This document shows positions 39,591 through 48,927 of a DNA stretch of 64,000 nucleotides, piece after piece (positions within the stretch are counted from its first letter, which is position 1; each line of letters begins with the position of its first letter). The notes beneath the pieces were generated by a model. The model was given only the letters and a program-made list of their open reading frames with translations. It made no database searches and was not told the DNA's origin. A program made the translations under genes and the position numbers. This DNA comes from Candidatus Sungiibacteriota bacterium (GTDB taxonomy: Bacteria > Patescibacteria > Paceibacteria > Sungbacterales > SURF-37): NCBI GenBank assembly GCA_016186145.1, contig JACPMF010000002.1, positions 62,001 through 126,000 on the forward strand, given 5' to 3'.

Positions 39591-40185
39591 AGCTTCTGGG
39601 GTTTTGGAGCTTCTGCCCGTTCAAAAAAAATGTCGGCGTAGAATTCACGCCGGAATCAAAACCGCCCCGATAATCATCGGCAACCTTTGAGATAACTCCG
39701 CTCGAATCAATGTCTTGCGAAAACCGCTCTAAATCGAGGCCGAGCGTTTCAGCATACTGCCGAAACAATTCACGCGCGTTTTTCTCCGAAGCCCACTCAG
39801 ACTGCTTTTCAAAAATAATATCATGCATCTCCCAAAACTTTCCTTGCCTTCCCGCCGCCTCGGCAGCCCGGGCGGCCAATTCTGCATTACGGTGAATTTG
39901 TGAAAGAGGAAAATGACGGTAAACAAATTGAGCGTCATCCGCGAATTCTTTAGCGGCCTCTTTTACCAACGGGTAATACGCCGCACAAGCCGGACACTGG
40001 AAATCGCTATACTCAACCAAAACAACTTTTGATTCTTTACTGCCTTTCATGTTATCGCCCGAAAAAACCGCGCTAATCAACGCGGCTCCCCCACCGCCGG
40101 AAGAATTTTGCAGAAGCTTCACCATGCCAAAAACGGCCCCTCCGATAAAGACAAAAACAGAAAGCCAAAAAATAATACGTCTCAT
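39541..40185 (-). CDS. DsbA-like thioredoxin-fold protein
   Basis: The 214-aa protein has an N-terminal membrane anchor (residues 5-25) and a thioredoxin_4 domain with the redox motif C64-P-A-C67 (DFQCPACAAYY). A cis-proline region (VNSTPTFFLNG) lies near residue 183. It would oxidise cysteine pairs outside the membrane and be recycled by the VKOR encoded immediately downstream. Confidence 0.92.
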   Translation of the reverse strand: MRRIIFWLSVFVFIGGAVFGMVKLLQNSSGGGGAALISAVFSGDNMKGSKESKVVLVEYSDFQCPACAAYYPLVKEAAKEFADDAQFVYRHFPLSQIHRNAELAARAAEAAGRQGKFWEMHDIIFEKQSEWASEKNARELFRQYAETLGLDLERFSQDIDSSGVISKVADDYRGGFDSGVNSTPTFFLNGQKLQNPRSYDEFRTIIRKAIEQNP

Positions 40186-40234
40186 AAAAACAATTCTACA
40201 CGATTTTCAAAAATTTCCAACCCGCCCTTAAACA

Positions 40235-41038
40235 TCACGACATGTCTTCCGCGCTAAACCTGATAATGGCTCCGGATCGAATTACCGCCTGATGCACTCT
40301 CAAAAAAATAAAATAGCTCAAAAAAAGGTAGATCAGCGCGAGAAGCGCGCCGATGAAAAACTGGGAGTACGGAATCGTCCCCGAAAATATCACCTCCCGC
40401 ATGCCTTCAAAAACGTAAGAAGCAGGAATAATCTTGGCGACCGGCTGCAAAAACAGCGGCAGCGTGGCAACCGGATAAAAGACTCCCGCGAAGGGACTGA
40501 CGAGTGCCGCCATAGGCCAGACAATCCACTCGGCGGCCGGGCCAAACCGGAAAATAACCGCGGCGGCGGCTATTCCGAACGAAAGCCCGAAGGTAAAAAG
40601 AATGAACAAAAAAAGCGCAAGCGCTGCTCCCAGCTTAAAAATAGTAAACCCGAATGCGACAAAGGCGATCAAAAGTATTCCCAAAAAACCGGTCATGCTC
40701 GTCACGGCACTCGTGAGCACAAGGCCCGCGATATACTCTGAAACCCTAAGAGGGGAAGCAAAATAATTAAGAAAATTGCGCGACCAAATGTCTTCCAAAA
40801 TTGCCAGAATTACGCCGTGTTTGACGCGCACCAAAAAATCCCACAGGAGAATTGCGCCAAGAAGAAGCGGGACAAAACTAAATCCTGACCTGCTTACCGT
40901 ATCAAGATATCGGGTAATGAATCCCCAGAGAACGACATCAACCGCAACCCATATGAAAATGTTTGAAAAACGCGCCCAATTCGAGCGGATCAAAAGCATT
41001 TGCCGAAGAAAAACTGCGTAAATGCGGGAAACACTCAT
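40235..41038 (-). CDS. ABC-2 type transporter permease
   Basis: The 267-aa protein has six hydrophobic segments and the ABC-2 C-terminal pattern (FRFGPAAEWIVWPMAALVSP, then IIPASYVFEGMREVI). Such permeases export polysaccharide or lipids, or drugs. It is followed upstream by its ATPase gene with a 6-bp gap, making a two-gene exporter. Confidence 0.88.
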   Translation of the reverse strand: MSVSRIYAVFLRQMLLIRSNWARFSNIFIWVAVDVVLWGFITRYLDTVSRSGFSFVPLLLGAILLWDFLVRVKHGVILAILEDIWSRNFLNYFASPLRVSEYIAGLVLTSAVTSMTGFLGILLIAFVAFGFTIFKLGAALALFLFILFTFGLSFGIAAAAVIFRFGPAAEWIVWPMAALVSPFAGVFYPVATLPLFLQPVAKIIPASYVFEGMREVIFSGTIPYSQFFIGALLALIYLFLSYFIFLRVHQAVIRSGAIIRFSAEDMS

Positions 41039-41044
41039 AAAAAA

Positions 41045-41806
41045 TTACTCCGAGAGCAGGGGCTCGCGGGCGATAGAAATAAAAAGTTCCTCAAGATCTT
41101 TCTTCCCGTTTTCCTGTAAAAGAGTTTTCGGACTGCCTTCCAATAAAATTTTCCCGTGTGACAGAAAAAGAACCCGGTCGCACATCGCTTCTACTTCGTG
41201 CATGTTATGAGAAGTCCATAGAACGCCTCCGGAGTCGCGGTCGGCATAACCGCGGATTTTGTTCCGAATCACCCACGCGGCAGCCGGATCAAGTGATGCG
41301 GTCGGTTCATCAAGGAGAAGTAGGCGCGGAAAATTGATCATGGCCTTTGCGAGATGCACCCGCGTCCGTTCGCCGGATGAAAGAAGACCGATTTTGGTAT
41401 CCGCAAACCGTTCCAGATCAAATTCTTTTATGAGTTCTCGTATCCGTTCTTGAATATTTTTTACCCGATAGAGCAGGCCAAAAATATGCAAATTCTGTCG
41501 CACCGTCATATTGCCGGGAAGCTCGGCGTAAACGGCTGCAAAATTCACCGCTTCCATTACTTCAACGCGATCGATTTTTGAATCCCTGTTTAAAATTCTG
41601 ATAGATCCGGCGGTCGGCTCAAGAACATTCAAAATCATGCTGATTGTCGTTGTCTTTCCCGCGCCGTTTGGGCCGACAAGACCAACGATTTCGCCGCTTC
41701 TCACGACAAAAGAAATACCGCGAACTGCCTCGAGAGAGCCGTACGCTTTAGTAAGATAATTAACTTCGAGAACCACATCGTTAACAACTCCGGATTCCTT
41801 ATTCAT
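41045..41806 (-). CDS. ABC transporter ATP-binding protein
   Basis: The ATG at 41806 gives a 253-aa ATPase with Walker A GPNGAGKTTT, signature LSSGERTRVHLAKA, Walker B LLLLDEP and the H-loop SHNMHE. The signature is SSGER rather than SGGQ, common in ABC-2 exporters. It pairs with the permease gene directly downstream. The frame is open further upstream but would overlap the FKBP gene. Confidence 0.92.
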   Translation of the reverse strand: MNKESGVVNDVVLEVNYLTKAYGSLEAVRGISFVVRSGEIVGLVGPNGAGKTTTISMILNVLEPTAGSIRILNRDSKIDRVEVMEAVNFAAVYAELPGNMTVRQNLHIFGLLYRVKNIQERIRELIKEFDLERFADTKIGLLSSGERTRVHLAKAMINFPRLLLLDEPTASLDPAAAWVIRNKIRGYADRDSGGVLWTSHNMHEVEAMCDRVLFLSHGKILLEGSPKTLLQENGKKDLEELFISIAREPLLSE

Positions 41807-41861
41807 GATTCCTGCCTGCCCCGTAGTGAAGGCAAAGCTTTCTACTACCGAGGATTCACCA

Positions 41862-42332
41862 TCACCTGATTTCCAGCATCTCCACCTCAAAAATAAGAGT
41901 CGCGTTCGGTCCGATAACGTTGCCAGCGCCGCGCTCCCCATATGCGAGCTCCGGAGGAATGGTAAGACGCCGTTTTTCACCGACCTTCATTCCCTGAAGG
42001 CCCTGATCCCATCCTGGAATCACCTCACCTGCGCCGAGACTGAAAGAAAACGGCTGGCCCCTATCACGGCTTGAGTCAAACTTCCTGCCGTCAACAAGCG
42101 TTCCCACATAATGAACAAATACGGTGTTCCCGCTTTTTGCGCCCTCGCCGCCCCCCTCTGCCAGAACTTCGATTTTTAATTCAGGTTTACTCATACCATC
42201 ATTTGCCGGACCAATCGCGCTAATACCGTTTTCGGCCTGCTTATTCCGGTAATCAAAAGTGAAATAGAGACCCCCGAAAAACAAAACAGCGAGAGTCAAA
42301 ACAACCATGAATTTTTTAGACGTGAAATCCAT
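41862..42332 (-). CDS. FKBP-type peptidyl-prolyl isomerase, membrane-anchored
   Basis: The 156-aa protein has an N-terminal hydrophobic anchor (FMVVLTLAVLFFGGLYFTF) and one FKBP domain (VHYVGTLVDGRKFDSS, GEVIPGWDQGLQGMKVGEKR, IPPELAYGERG), with the catalytic pocket residues intact. It catalyses prolyl isomerisation of exported proteins. It lies upstream of the ABC exporter genes in the same direction. Confidence 0.92.
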   Translation of the reverse strand: MDFTSKKFMVVLTLAVLFFGGLYFTFDYRNKQAENGISAIGPANDGMSKPELKIEVLAEGGGEGAKSGNTVFVHYVGTLVDGRKFDSSRDRGQPFSFSLGAGEVIPGWDQGLQGMKVGEKRRLTIPPELAYGERGAGNVIGPNATLIFEVEMLEIR

Positions 42333-42380
42333 ACTGCAAACATTAACAAATTAGTAAACAATGCGCAAATTTTTATTTAA

Positions 42381-42408
42381 TTGACTTATTAAAAATGCGA
42401 CATATAAT
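42381..42408 (+). promoter_or_regulatory. Promoter of lipoprotein gene at 42454
   Basis: TTGACT and a perfect TATAAT are spaced by 16 bp, 45 bp before the start. Confidence 0.72.
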
Positions 42409-42453
42409 ACGGTCAGCAGTTTAAAAATAGAAGACAAGAAACGGGAGGATAAT

Positions 42454-43098
42454 TTGCCAAAAAAGAACATCCGAAAGCTTTTGCTGGCGACGGCGCTTTT
42501 CCCGCTTTTTACCGCATCCTGCGCGGCCGCGCCAACAATATTGCCTGCTTCCCAGCAACTGACCGAAAAAGAAACTATCGCTGACAATCAAAAAAAACGC
42601 CAGTCATCGCCCCGCCTTATCCGCCATGTCCTTGTCGGATACGGAAAAAGCGTATATGAACTTCAAAGTGCCCGTATCAATGCCATTTTTGAAGAGGGTA
42701 CCGTCGATGGATGGATAATAGAGGAAGACTACACCGGCTGCGCGCTTTACAGTTTTTCAATCTATGCTTTTAACCCAACAAACGCAAAAACAAACCAGAT
42801 TTTTATAAATGGCAATCTCTTCCAACGCTTTCGAACAGATCTCACTGGCGTCTTAAACGAAATGTTTTGGCCGCTTGGTTATACCAGCAGAGAAACCGCC
42901 GAGCTATTTGACGCAGCCGATTTGATTGTAGCCGAATACAATCGTTTGCTCCTGGAAAGGACCGACAAAGTCATGCACCATACCGACAAACATGGTCCCT
43001 ATAATTTGCTCCACCGAAAGAAAATTAGCGTTGAACCGCACTGCAAGCAATACGACGGCAAGCTCACTCCGAAAATTTTAAAAAAATTCTCACCTTAA
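42454..43098 (+). CDS. Putative lipoprotein with TTG start
   Basis: The start is TTG at 42454 because GGGAGG lies seven bases before it and the next residues form a signal peptide (MPKKNIRKLLLATALFPLF) ending in the lipobox-like TASC. The mature part of about 190 aa is unrecognised. It contains YTGCALYSFSIYAF and a helical C-terminal half, and ends in a Lys-rich segment. It is alone on the plus strand with a good promoter and terminator. Confidence 0.72.
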   Translation: MPKKNIRKLLLATALFPLFTASCAAAPTILPASQQLTEKETIADNQKKRQSSPRLIRHVLVGYGKSVYELQSARINAIFEEGTVDGWIIEEDYTGCALYSFSIYAFNPTNAKTNQIFINGNLFQRFRTDLTGVLNEMFWPLGYTSRETAELFDAADLIVAEYNRLLLERTDKVMHHTDKHGPYNLLHRKKISVEPHCKQYDGKLTPKILKKFSP

Positions 43099-43124
43099 AA
43101 GCAGCAAACGAAGCTGCTTTTTCT
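43097..43124 (+). terminator. Terminator of lipoprotein gene
   Basis: The stem AAAAGCAGC/GCTGCTTTT is followed by more T. Its left arm touches the stop codon. Confidence 0.85.
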
Positions 43125-43146
43125 CTCATCATACTCCGCTGGCGGT

Positions 43147-43554
43147 TCACCCTCCCTTCTCCAGATCAAGGCATACTGAATTTATGCAATACCGCTTGCC
43201 GCCTTTTTCTTTAGGACCGTCATCGAACACATGACCCAGGTGCGCGCCGCATTTTTTGCAAAGAACTTCGGTACGCCGCATTCTTGCCCGCCCGAAGCCG
43301 TCAGGCGAAGGAGGGCCTCCGCTTGTGTCCTCACGAAGCTCTATATTTTCGAGATTGGCGGGCTGGGTAAAGCTTGGCCACCCTGTTCCTGAATCAAATT
43401 TTGTGTCAGACGAAAAAAGCTCTGCTCCGCAGACCGCGCATTTATACATTCCTTTTTCGTGGCTGTCCACATATTTACCGCTAAACGGCAACTCAGTCCC
43501 CTTTTGACGAGCCACCCGATAAAGTTCCAATGGAAGTTCTTCGTCTTTTTTCAT
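43147..43554 (-). CDS. msrB: Peptide methionine-R-sulfoxide reductase
   Basis: The 135-aa protein has the MsrB fold with zinc-binding CAVC and CKKC pairs, the GTGWPSF substrate motif, the GHVFDDGP loop and the catalytic cysteine in RYCINS. It repairs the R-form of oxidised methionine. It overlaps the upstream gene by ATGA and forms an operon with an unknown gene and msrA. Confidence 0.95.
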   Translation of the reverse strand: MKKDEELPLELYRVARQKGTELPFSGKYVDSHEKGMYKCAVCGAELFSSDTKFDSGTGWPSFTQPANLENIELREDTSGGPPSPDGFGRARMRRTEVLCKKCGAHLGHVFDDGPKEKGGKRYCINSVCLDLEKGG

Positions 43555-43967
43555 TTTTGGATAAACTTTTTTATCTTTTTAAAAACTCGGTCTTCCGCCG
43601 CCCACTGTTTCTTACGACTTACCCCAAGTTCTTTTCTGATAAGATCCTCTATTTTTACCGCGAACATATGCTCTTGTTTATAGGGAGCTTTCGGATGACG
43701 GCCTGGGCTTAAAATATTTTTAAAACGCCCTTTCGCTTTTTCTCGCTCAAACCATTCATCAAACTTTTTTATTTTAGGCTCAATAATGCCCCGTTTCTGC
43801 GTAAGGTACAGCTCAATCAACTCATGAATAAGCACCAAAAAATTATAATCTGAATTTCCCATGTCAGCGGTAACGATTTCCCACCCATACTTTGTTTTAT
43901 AGTAGTCTCCGGCCGTTAAGTACCGCATCTTCTTCCATGGCTGAACTCTTAGTTTGTAGTTTGACAT
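43551..43967 (-). CDS. Unknown protein with HExxE-type motif, between msrA and msrB
   Basis: The 138-aa protein has [14 protein letters not shown] near residue 47, an HELIE sequence reminiscent of small zinc metallopeptidases, and a basic C-terminal half. Start and stop are tightly coupled to msrA (8-bp gap) and msrB (4-bp overlap), so it probably acts with methionine sulfoxide repair or stress proteolysis. No named family is recognised with certainty. Confidence 0.7.
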   Translation of the reverse strand: MSNYKLRVQPWKKMRYLTAGDYYKTKYGWEIVTADMGNSDYNFLVLIHELIELYLTQKRGIIEPKIKKFDEWFEREKAKGRFKNILSPGRHPKAPYKQEHMFAVKIEDLIRKELGVSRKKQWAAEDRVFKKIKKFIQK

Positions 43968-43974
43968 TGCTTTT

Positions 43975-44556
43975 TTATTTACCTTTTTCTTTTAACAACT
44001 CCGCAAACTCCCTTTGAACTTTTTCAAGTTTCGGGTTTATTACGAGCTGACAATATGACTTTTCTTTGTTTTTCGCGTAATAGTCGCGATGATATTCTTC
44101 GGCCTCGTAAAAATTTTCCAGCGGCTTAACTTCTGTAACAACCGGAGCGCCGCCAGAATGTAAAGCATCGATTTCTTTGATAAAGCTCTCTGCTTCTATC
44201 TTTTGCGCCTCGTTTGTGTAAAGAATGATTGAACGATACTGCGCGCCAACGTCCGAACCTTGGCGATTCAAAGTTGTGGGATCATGCGTTGCAAAAAAAA
44301 CGGTAAGAAGGTCGCGAAAAGAAATTTCTGCGGGGTTGAACTCAATTTTTATTACTTCGGCATATCCAGTGTCACCGATTGAGACCTCTTCGTAAGTTGG
44401 AGGTTTTATCCCGCCACTTGCGGTGAACGAAGTCGAACCGCCCGCATAACCGGGCGTAACCGATAAAACCCCTTTTAGCATTCCGAAAACCGCCTCCGTG
44501 CACCAAAAACACCCGCCGCCAAATACGATAGTCTCCATATCTTTTGAACTCTCCAA
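43975..44556 (-). CDS. msrA: Peptide methionine-S-sulfoxide reductase
   Basis: The 193-aa protein has the MsrA signature FGGGCFWCTEAVF (catalytic C16, nearby C19), GYAGG and the HDPTT substrate region, and a C-terminal YCQLVINPKLEK segment. It repairs the S-form of methionine sulfoxide and begins the msrA-unknown-msrB unit. GGAG lies about 14 bases upstream. Confidence 0.95.
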   Translation of the reverse strand: MESSKDMETIVFGGGCFWCTEAVFGMLKGVLSVTPGYAGGSTSFTASGGIKPPTYEEVSIGDTGYAEVIKIEFNPAEISFRDLLTVFFATHDPTTLNRQGSDVGAQYRSIILYTNEAQKIEAESFIKEIDALHSGGAPVVTEVKPLENFYEAEEYHRDYYAKNKEKSYCQLVINPKLEKVQREFAELLKEKGK

Positions 44557-44565
44557 TATTTCAAG

Positions 44566-44835
44566 TTAATAAGTTTTTGATGTCCTCCGTTCAAGATGAA
44601 AAACCAAAACTACACGCTCAGCAATCTTGACCCTATAAAATATGCGATAAGAACCAATACGGCGCCGCCAAGCGCCGTTTTCTCCTTTCATTTTTTGGAT
44701 GTCGCCGAAATAAGGATTCTCTGGTAAAAGGCGAATGGCAACAAGAAGGTTCTCGATGTCAGACCGGGGAATCTTTTTGAACGCCCGAAAAACACTGGAA
44801 TCAATTTGCAAGTCCCAGCCTTTTGACGAGTTCAT
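44566..44835 (-). CDS. RelE/ParE-type toxin
   Basis: The 89-aa protein has the RelE fold pattern: VFRAFKKIPRSDIENLL, LPENPYFGDIQKMKG, and WRRRIGSYRIFYRV with the basic catalytic residues, then a terminal HLERRTSKTY. Such toxins cleave mRNA on the ribosome. Its start overlaps the antitoxin gene by 35 bp, the usual antitoxin-first order. Confidence 0.88.
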   Translation of the reverse strand: MNSSKGWDLQIDSSVFRAFKKIPRSDIENLLVAIRLLPENPYFGDIQKMKGENGAWRRRIGSYRIFYRVKIAERVVLVFHLERRTSKTY

Positions 44836-45019
44836 TATAAGAGAGAGTTTTTTTCCTTTTAAAATTTCGTTCGGCTTGAACGAGTGCGCGCCTTTGTGCC
44901 GCTGTGGGTATAAATTCTTTTATCCGCCTCAATTCTAAAAGCGCCTCGTATTCTTTTCGAGGAACAATCACCAGATCGTCCTTTTGGGCTAATTCTTTAG
45001 GAATAGTAAATGTATCCAT
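44801..45019 (-). CDS. Antitoxin of the RelE-type pair
   Basis: The ATG at 45019 gives a 72-aa protein with an N-terminal DNA-binding-like part (IPKELAQKDDLVIVPRKEYEALLELR) and a helical C-terminus ending in NELVKRLGLAN, which would wrap the toxin. The longer frame to 45103 crosses a terminator and is rejected. It precedes and overlaps the toxin gene. Confidence 0.82.
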   Translation of the reverse strand: MDTFTIPKELAQKDDLVIVPRKEYEALLELRRIKEFIPTAAQRRALVQAERNFKRKKTLSYNELVKRLGLAN

Positions 45020-45066
45020 AACGCTGTTATGATAACAAAAATACTTAACCGGTGCAACCGACAAAA

Positions 45067-45092
45067 GCGAAAACCGCCATAAGGCGGTTTTC
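45067..45092 (-). terminator. Terminator after the small cysteine-tipped membrane gene
   Basis: The stem GAAAACCGCC/GGCGGTTTTC is followed on the minus strand by GCTTTTG. Confidence 0.72.
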
Positions 45093-45109
45093 AAAAAAAA
45101 CAAATCCGA

Positions 45110-45313
45110 TTAGCAGCATTTACACCACCCTTTGCCGAAATGCATAAGCCCTGCAAGAATGACCAACACCGGCCAACCGACATTCACCACTCCCATTCCC
45201 CACCAGCCGAGATTACCGCCGAGAAACAAAAGCCCAAAAAGCACAATAAACACTCCGGGCATTTTGTGATGCGGACACTTACATACCATTCCTCCCGCAT
45301 GTTCTTCCATCAT
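45110..45313 (-). CDS. Small membrane protein with cysteine-rich ends
   Basis: The 67-aa protein carries CKCPHH at residues about 11-16 and ends in CKCC, with two hydrophobic helices rich in Gly and Trp between (VFIVLFGLLFLGGNLGWWG, VNVGWPVLVILAGLM). Both tips would lie on the same side of the membrane and could jointly bind a metal ion. The hydrophobic part resembles the LiaF/DUF5668 type of small membrane domain. Function is unknown. Confidence 0.72.
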   Translation of the reverse strand: MMEEHAGGMVCKCPHHKMPGVFIVLFGLLFLGGNLGWWGMGVVNVGWPVLVILAGLMHFGKGWCKCC

Positions 45314-45357
45314 ATTTGAAAAAGCGTTAAAACCCTGTCTCCCGACCTTTGCATCTA

Positions 45358-46143
45358 TTATACCACACCGGACACCTCGTATTCTAAGTAGAGCGGCGAG
45401 TGATCAGAAACGATATCCGGCAATACTTCAAAGCGACGCACAATAACATCCGGAGTAACAAGAATATAGTCCGCAAAATTCGGCTCGTCCGGGTTATCAT
45501 AGTGGCGATAAAGGACGGTTCTTGTTGATTGCACGGCATGTTCCTTGATCAAATTGCGCATCCCGGCCTCAATAATTTTCATTGATTGCGTTTCCGGAAG
45601 CAAATTGAAATCGCCGCACAAAATTTTCGTGCCTGCAGTTTTTTCGAAAAAATTTCTTATGGTAACCGACTGAGCAATACGATCTTCCGTATCCGTCTTC
45701 GGGCCGGCATTCCATAAACCATGGAAATTCATTATCGTACACCCCCTTTCCTGATCTAAAATTTTTGCATACTGTAATTTCCGCGCAGAAAACACGCGAC
45801 TCCCCCGCTCGTTAACTTGTTTTGGCTCATATACCAAAAAATCGCCAACTTCTTTTATTTTTATCGGCGCCGTCCGTTTTATAAAAAACGCCAAACTTGA
45901 ACGGTAAGGATTATCGTCAAAATGAGCAAAAAAACCTTCGAAGTCTTTTAGAACCGCGCCGATTTTCAAAAAGATGTCCCCGCGCACATGCTCTTCAGGG
46001 TGCCTTTCATCAAGCCCTTTTTGATCAGCGTGGTGGACCTCTTGAAGACAAAATATATCTAAATCGGGCCCTTTCTTTTTAAAAAATTCCAAAAGCGGAT
46101 AGAGAGACCGGCCGCCCCATATATTAAGAGAAATAAGTTTCAT
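45358..46143 (-). CDS. Endonuclease/exonuclease/phosphatase family protein
   Basis: The 261-aa protein has the EEP fold: MKLISLNIWGG with the first Asn, CLQEVHH with the metal-binding Glu, LCGDFNLLP near 155 and SDHSPLYLEY at the end. Substrates in the family range from DNA to lipid phosphates, so the exact role is open. No signal peptide is present. It is 58 bp from typA in the same direction. Confidence 0.88.
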   Translation of the reverse strand: MKLISLNIWGGRSLYPLLEFFKKKGPDLDIFCLQEVHHADQKGLDERHPEEHVRGDIFLKIGAVLKDFEGFFAHFDDNPYRSSLAFFIKRTAPIKIKEVGDFLVYEPKQVNERGSRVFSARKLQYAKILDQERGCTIMNFHGLWNAGPKTDTEDRIAQSVTIRNFFEKTAGTKILCGDFNLLPETQSMKIIEAGMRNLIKEHAVQSTRTVLYRHYDNPDEPNFADYILVTPDVIVRRFEVLPDIVSDHSPLYLEYEVSGVV

Positions 46144-46201
46144 CTTTTTAAAATAATCATACTACGCTTTTCTGTACCGACAAAGCTACCCGGCAACGGC
46201 C

Positions 46202-48013
46202 CTACCCTTTCCTCCTGGCGCCTGAACGCTCAACAGCCGTGAGATACCGTTTTCGAAGCCGGATGTTTTTGGGAGTAATTTCAAGAAGTTCATCCTCGTT
46301 CATGCTCTCAAGTCCGCGCTCTATGGTAAGTTCGTACGGGGGCGTTAAATTAATCGCCTCGTCTGACGCCGCAGCGCGGACATTCGTCAATTGTTTGCCT
46401 TTGGTAGGATTTACGCTCATCTCTTCACCCTTGGAAGTATTCCCAATAACCATTCCTTCATATACTTCGGTCTGCGGCCCTATATAAAGAGTTCCGCGTT
46501 CCTGAAGACCCCACAAAGAATACCCGGTTGCTTTTCCGCCAGCCATAGAAATCATTGAGCCCACGATGCGTTTCCGTATCTCGCCGGTATAAGGTCTAAA
46601 TCCCACAACGCGGGAGGAAAAAATGCCTTCTCCTTTCGTATCTATCACGAACTGGTTGCGGTACCCGAGAATGCCCCGAGTAGGCCCTTCAAAAATCATC
46701 CGCACGTTAGGATTCCGGTGCGCAATATTCTGCAAAACAAATCCGCGGGGTCCCAATCGCTCAATGATCGCGCCTTGATGTTTCTCCGGCGCATCGATAA
46801 TTACTTCCTCAAAAGGTTCCTGTTTCAAACCGTTTTCCTCCCGAATAATAACCTGCGGCTGGGATACCTGAAGTTCGTACCCGGCCCTCCGCATATTTTC
46901 AAGCAGTATCGCGATATGGAGTTCTCCCCTTCCGGAAACGCGAAATGCCTCTCCGGAACCGAATTCAATGCGGAGCCCTACATTAACTTCAAGCTCGCGA
47001 CGAAGATATTCTTCGATTTGGCGCGATGTAACGTATTTTCCATCCAGCCCCGCAAAAGGAGAATTGTTAACTAAAAAATCAAGCGAAATAGTCGGCTCAT
47101 CAACCGCGATGGCGGGCAACGCTTTTGCCTCTTCGTCCGTGGTTACCGTCTCGCCGATGTCGATATTGGGAAGCCCTGCCACAAGCACGATATCTCCCGC
47201 GCCTGCTTCTTCTGTTTCCACCCGCTCAAGACCCTTAAACGTAAAAATTTTGGTGATTTTCCCGGAACGGGTTTCGCCATTAGGTTTTTTCACAAAAACA
47301 TTACTGCCGGTCTTTAAAACTCCCGCATATATTCTTCCGACAGCCAAACGGCCCATAAAGTTATCGTAACCTAAATTAAAAGGTTGAAGCATAAGCGGTT
47401 TTGTAACCAGCTCCGGAGAAGACGCGGAAGAAAGATGAGAAATGATGACGTCAAAAAGAGGCGCTAAGTCGGTGGATTCATCAGTAAGATTTGTTTTCGC
47501 GATGCCAGCGCGCCCGTTCGCATACACCACCGGAAAATTCACCTGTTCCTCGGAAGCGCCGAGCTCCAGGAAAAGTTCCAATACCTGTTCCTCCGTGCGA
47601 TGAGGGTCTGCCGCTTGCTTATCTATTTTGTTGACGACAACTATCGGCTTCAAACCCAACTCCAATGCTTTTTTAAGCACAAAACGCGTTTGGGGCATCG
47701 GCCCCTCTTGCGCATCCACCACAAGAAGCACGGAATCAATCGAACGAAGCACCCGCTCGACTTCCGAACCGAAATCAGCGTGCCCCGGAGTATCAACGAT
47801 ATTAATTTTTGTAGGAACTCGCCCCGAGTTTATCGAGGGGTAAAAAACCGCGGCATTCTTTGAATAAATAGTAATGCCGCGCTCAAGTTCGAGCGCGTTA
47901 GAATCCATGGAAATCCCCTCTTTGGCAACGCCGGTCTGGCGCAACATGGCATCGGTCAAAGTGGTTTTTCCGTGGTCTACGTGAGCGATGATCGCAATGT
48001 TCCTGATTTCCAT
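46202..48013 (-). CDS. typA: Ribosome-associated GTPase TypA/BipA
   Basis: The 603-aa translational GTPase has G1 [12 protein letters not shown] at residue 10, the switch [15 protein letters not shown] (G3), NKID (G4), EF-G-like domains II, III and V, and the BipA-specific C-terminal domain. It helps ribosome assembly and stress adaptation. A consensus promoter lies 84-112 bp upstream and no Shine-Dalgarno is seen. Confidence 0.95.
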   Translation of the reverse strand: MEIRNIAIIAHVDHGKTTLTDAMLRQTGVAKEGISMDSNALELERGITIYSKNAAVFYPSINSGRVPTKINIVDTPGHADFGSEVERVLRSIDSVLLVVDAQEGPMPQTRFVLKKALELGLKPIVVVNKIDKQAADPHRTEEQVLELFLELGASEEQVNFPVVYANGRAGIAKTNLTDESTDLAPLFDVIISHLSSASSPELVTKPLMLQPFNLGYDNFMGRLAVGRIYAGVLKTGSNVFVKKPNGETRSGKITKIFTFKGLERVETEEAGAGDIVLVAGLPNIDIGETVTTDEEAKALPAIAVDEPTISLDFLVNNSPFAGLDGKYVTSRQIEEYLRRELEVNVGLRIEFGSGEAFRVSGRGELHIAILLENMRRAGYELQVSQPQVIIREENGLKQEPFEEVIIDAPEKHQGAIIERLGPRGFVLQNIAHRNPNVRMIFEGPTRGILGYRNQFVIDTKGEGIFSSRVVGFRPYTGEIRKRIVGSMISMAGGKATGYSLWGLQERGTLYIGPQTEVYEGMVIGNTSKGEEMSVNPTKGKQLTNVRAAASDEAINLTPPYELTIERGLESMNEDELLEITPKNIRLRKRYLTAVERSGARRKG

Positions 48014-48096
48014 ATTTAGATAGCGAGTTTTGTCTTTAGTGCCCTAGACAGTGACATAAAAAATAGGCCCTCCCCGCGGCCCGAAACCTTTATCTA

Positions 48097-48125
48097 AAGA
48101 TAAACCTAAAAATTGTTTTTGTCAA
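48097..48125 (-). promoter_or_regulatory. typA promoter
   Basis: On the minus strand TTGACA and TATCTT are spaced by 17 bp. The leader of about 75 nt contains a GC-rich stretch GCCGCGGGGAGGGCC. Confidence 0.72.
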
Positions 48126-48170
48126 TTTTGGCAGCAAGTCATGGTACCTCACCCCGATTTCTACGAAGAA

Positions 48171-48827
48171 CTAGTTAAATATCAAATATTGTCCCTCGCT
48201 TACAACCTCGACGTTTCCATCCACAACCTTAAGCGCTGACTGATCATCTAAAGCATAGATCTTCGCGGTCATGCCCTTTATAGCTTCTTGAACATTTTTT
48301 TCTCGAACTTTTGGAAAATATTCCGAGTTGAGGTGCGGGAGAAAATAGAAATCAACATAATTGAGGCCGGGCATATCCTCGGTCTTATCAAAATCTTCCT
48401 CATAAATTATTTGAGAAAGCTTTAAAGCCAGGTCCTTATTAGTCACCATACTGCCCGCACTTGAACCAACATAAACTTTTGTTTTTAAAAACTCCGGAAG
48501 TATTTCCCTTAATCCCGACTTATTTACCCACTCCATGAGGTGGAAGGCGTTCCCTCCCTCAAAAAATAAAACATCCGCTGCCTCAATTTTCGGTCTCCAA
48601 ATTTTTTCCGAAACAGCTGAAATATCAGCAATATCTATTGATTTAAAATCCTGCTTTTTTAAGTTACTCAAATCGTCAATTAACCAACCCTTATCGCCAA
48701 CCTCAACATTAGAGGCGGTTGGTATAAAAACCAGAAACGTATCTTCGGGCTTTTTGCCGACCAAATCAAACAAAGCGCCTGTTATCGATTTATTGGTCAA
48801 CCCGCCTGAAGTTAAAAGTAATTTCAT
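48171..48827 (-). CDS. Peptidase E-like (S51) serine peptidase
   Basis: The ATG at 48827 gives a 218-aa protein with LLLTSGGLTNKS at the start, FFEGGNAFHLMEW, and the nucleophile serine in VGSSAGSMVTNKD near residue 118; LPHLNSEYF supplies a candidate His. Family members cleave Asp-X dipeptides or cyanophycin-like products. It is the last gene of the accessory group following the tRNA. Confidence 0.85.
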   Translation of the reverse strand: MKLLLTSGGLTNKSITGALFDLVGKKPEDTFLVFIPTASNVEVGDKGWLIDDLSNLKKQDFKSIDIADISAVSEKIWRPKIEAADVLFFEGGNAFHLMEWVNKSGLREILPEFLKTKVYVGSSAGSMVTNKDLALKLSQIIYEEDFDKTEDMPGLNYVDFYFLPHLNSEYFPKVREKNVQEAIKGMTAKIYALDDQSALKVVDGNVEVVSEGQYLIFN

Positions 48828-48927
48828 AATATTAATTTTTAACAATCCGGCTAAATCCTTATAATTCAGCCGCCCAAAGCATATACATACCAATTGGCAC
48901 TGAACAAATTGAGGCTTTGCAAAAAAA

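Noticed and set aside
42351..42400. Third copy of the ILKNLRI palindrome
   Set aside because: A frame reading NKNLRIVY occurs, but the DNA is not palindromic.
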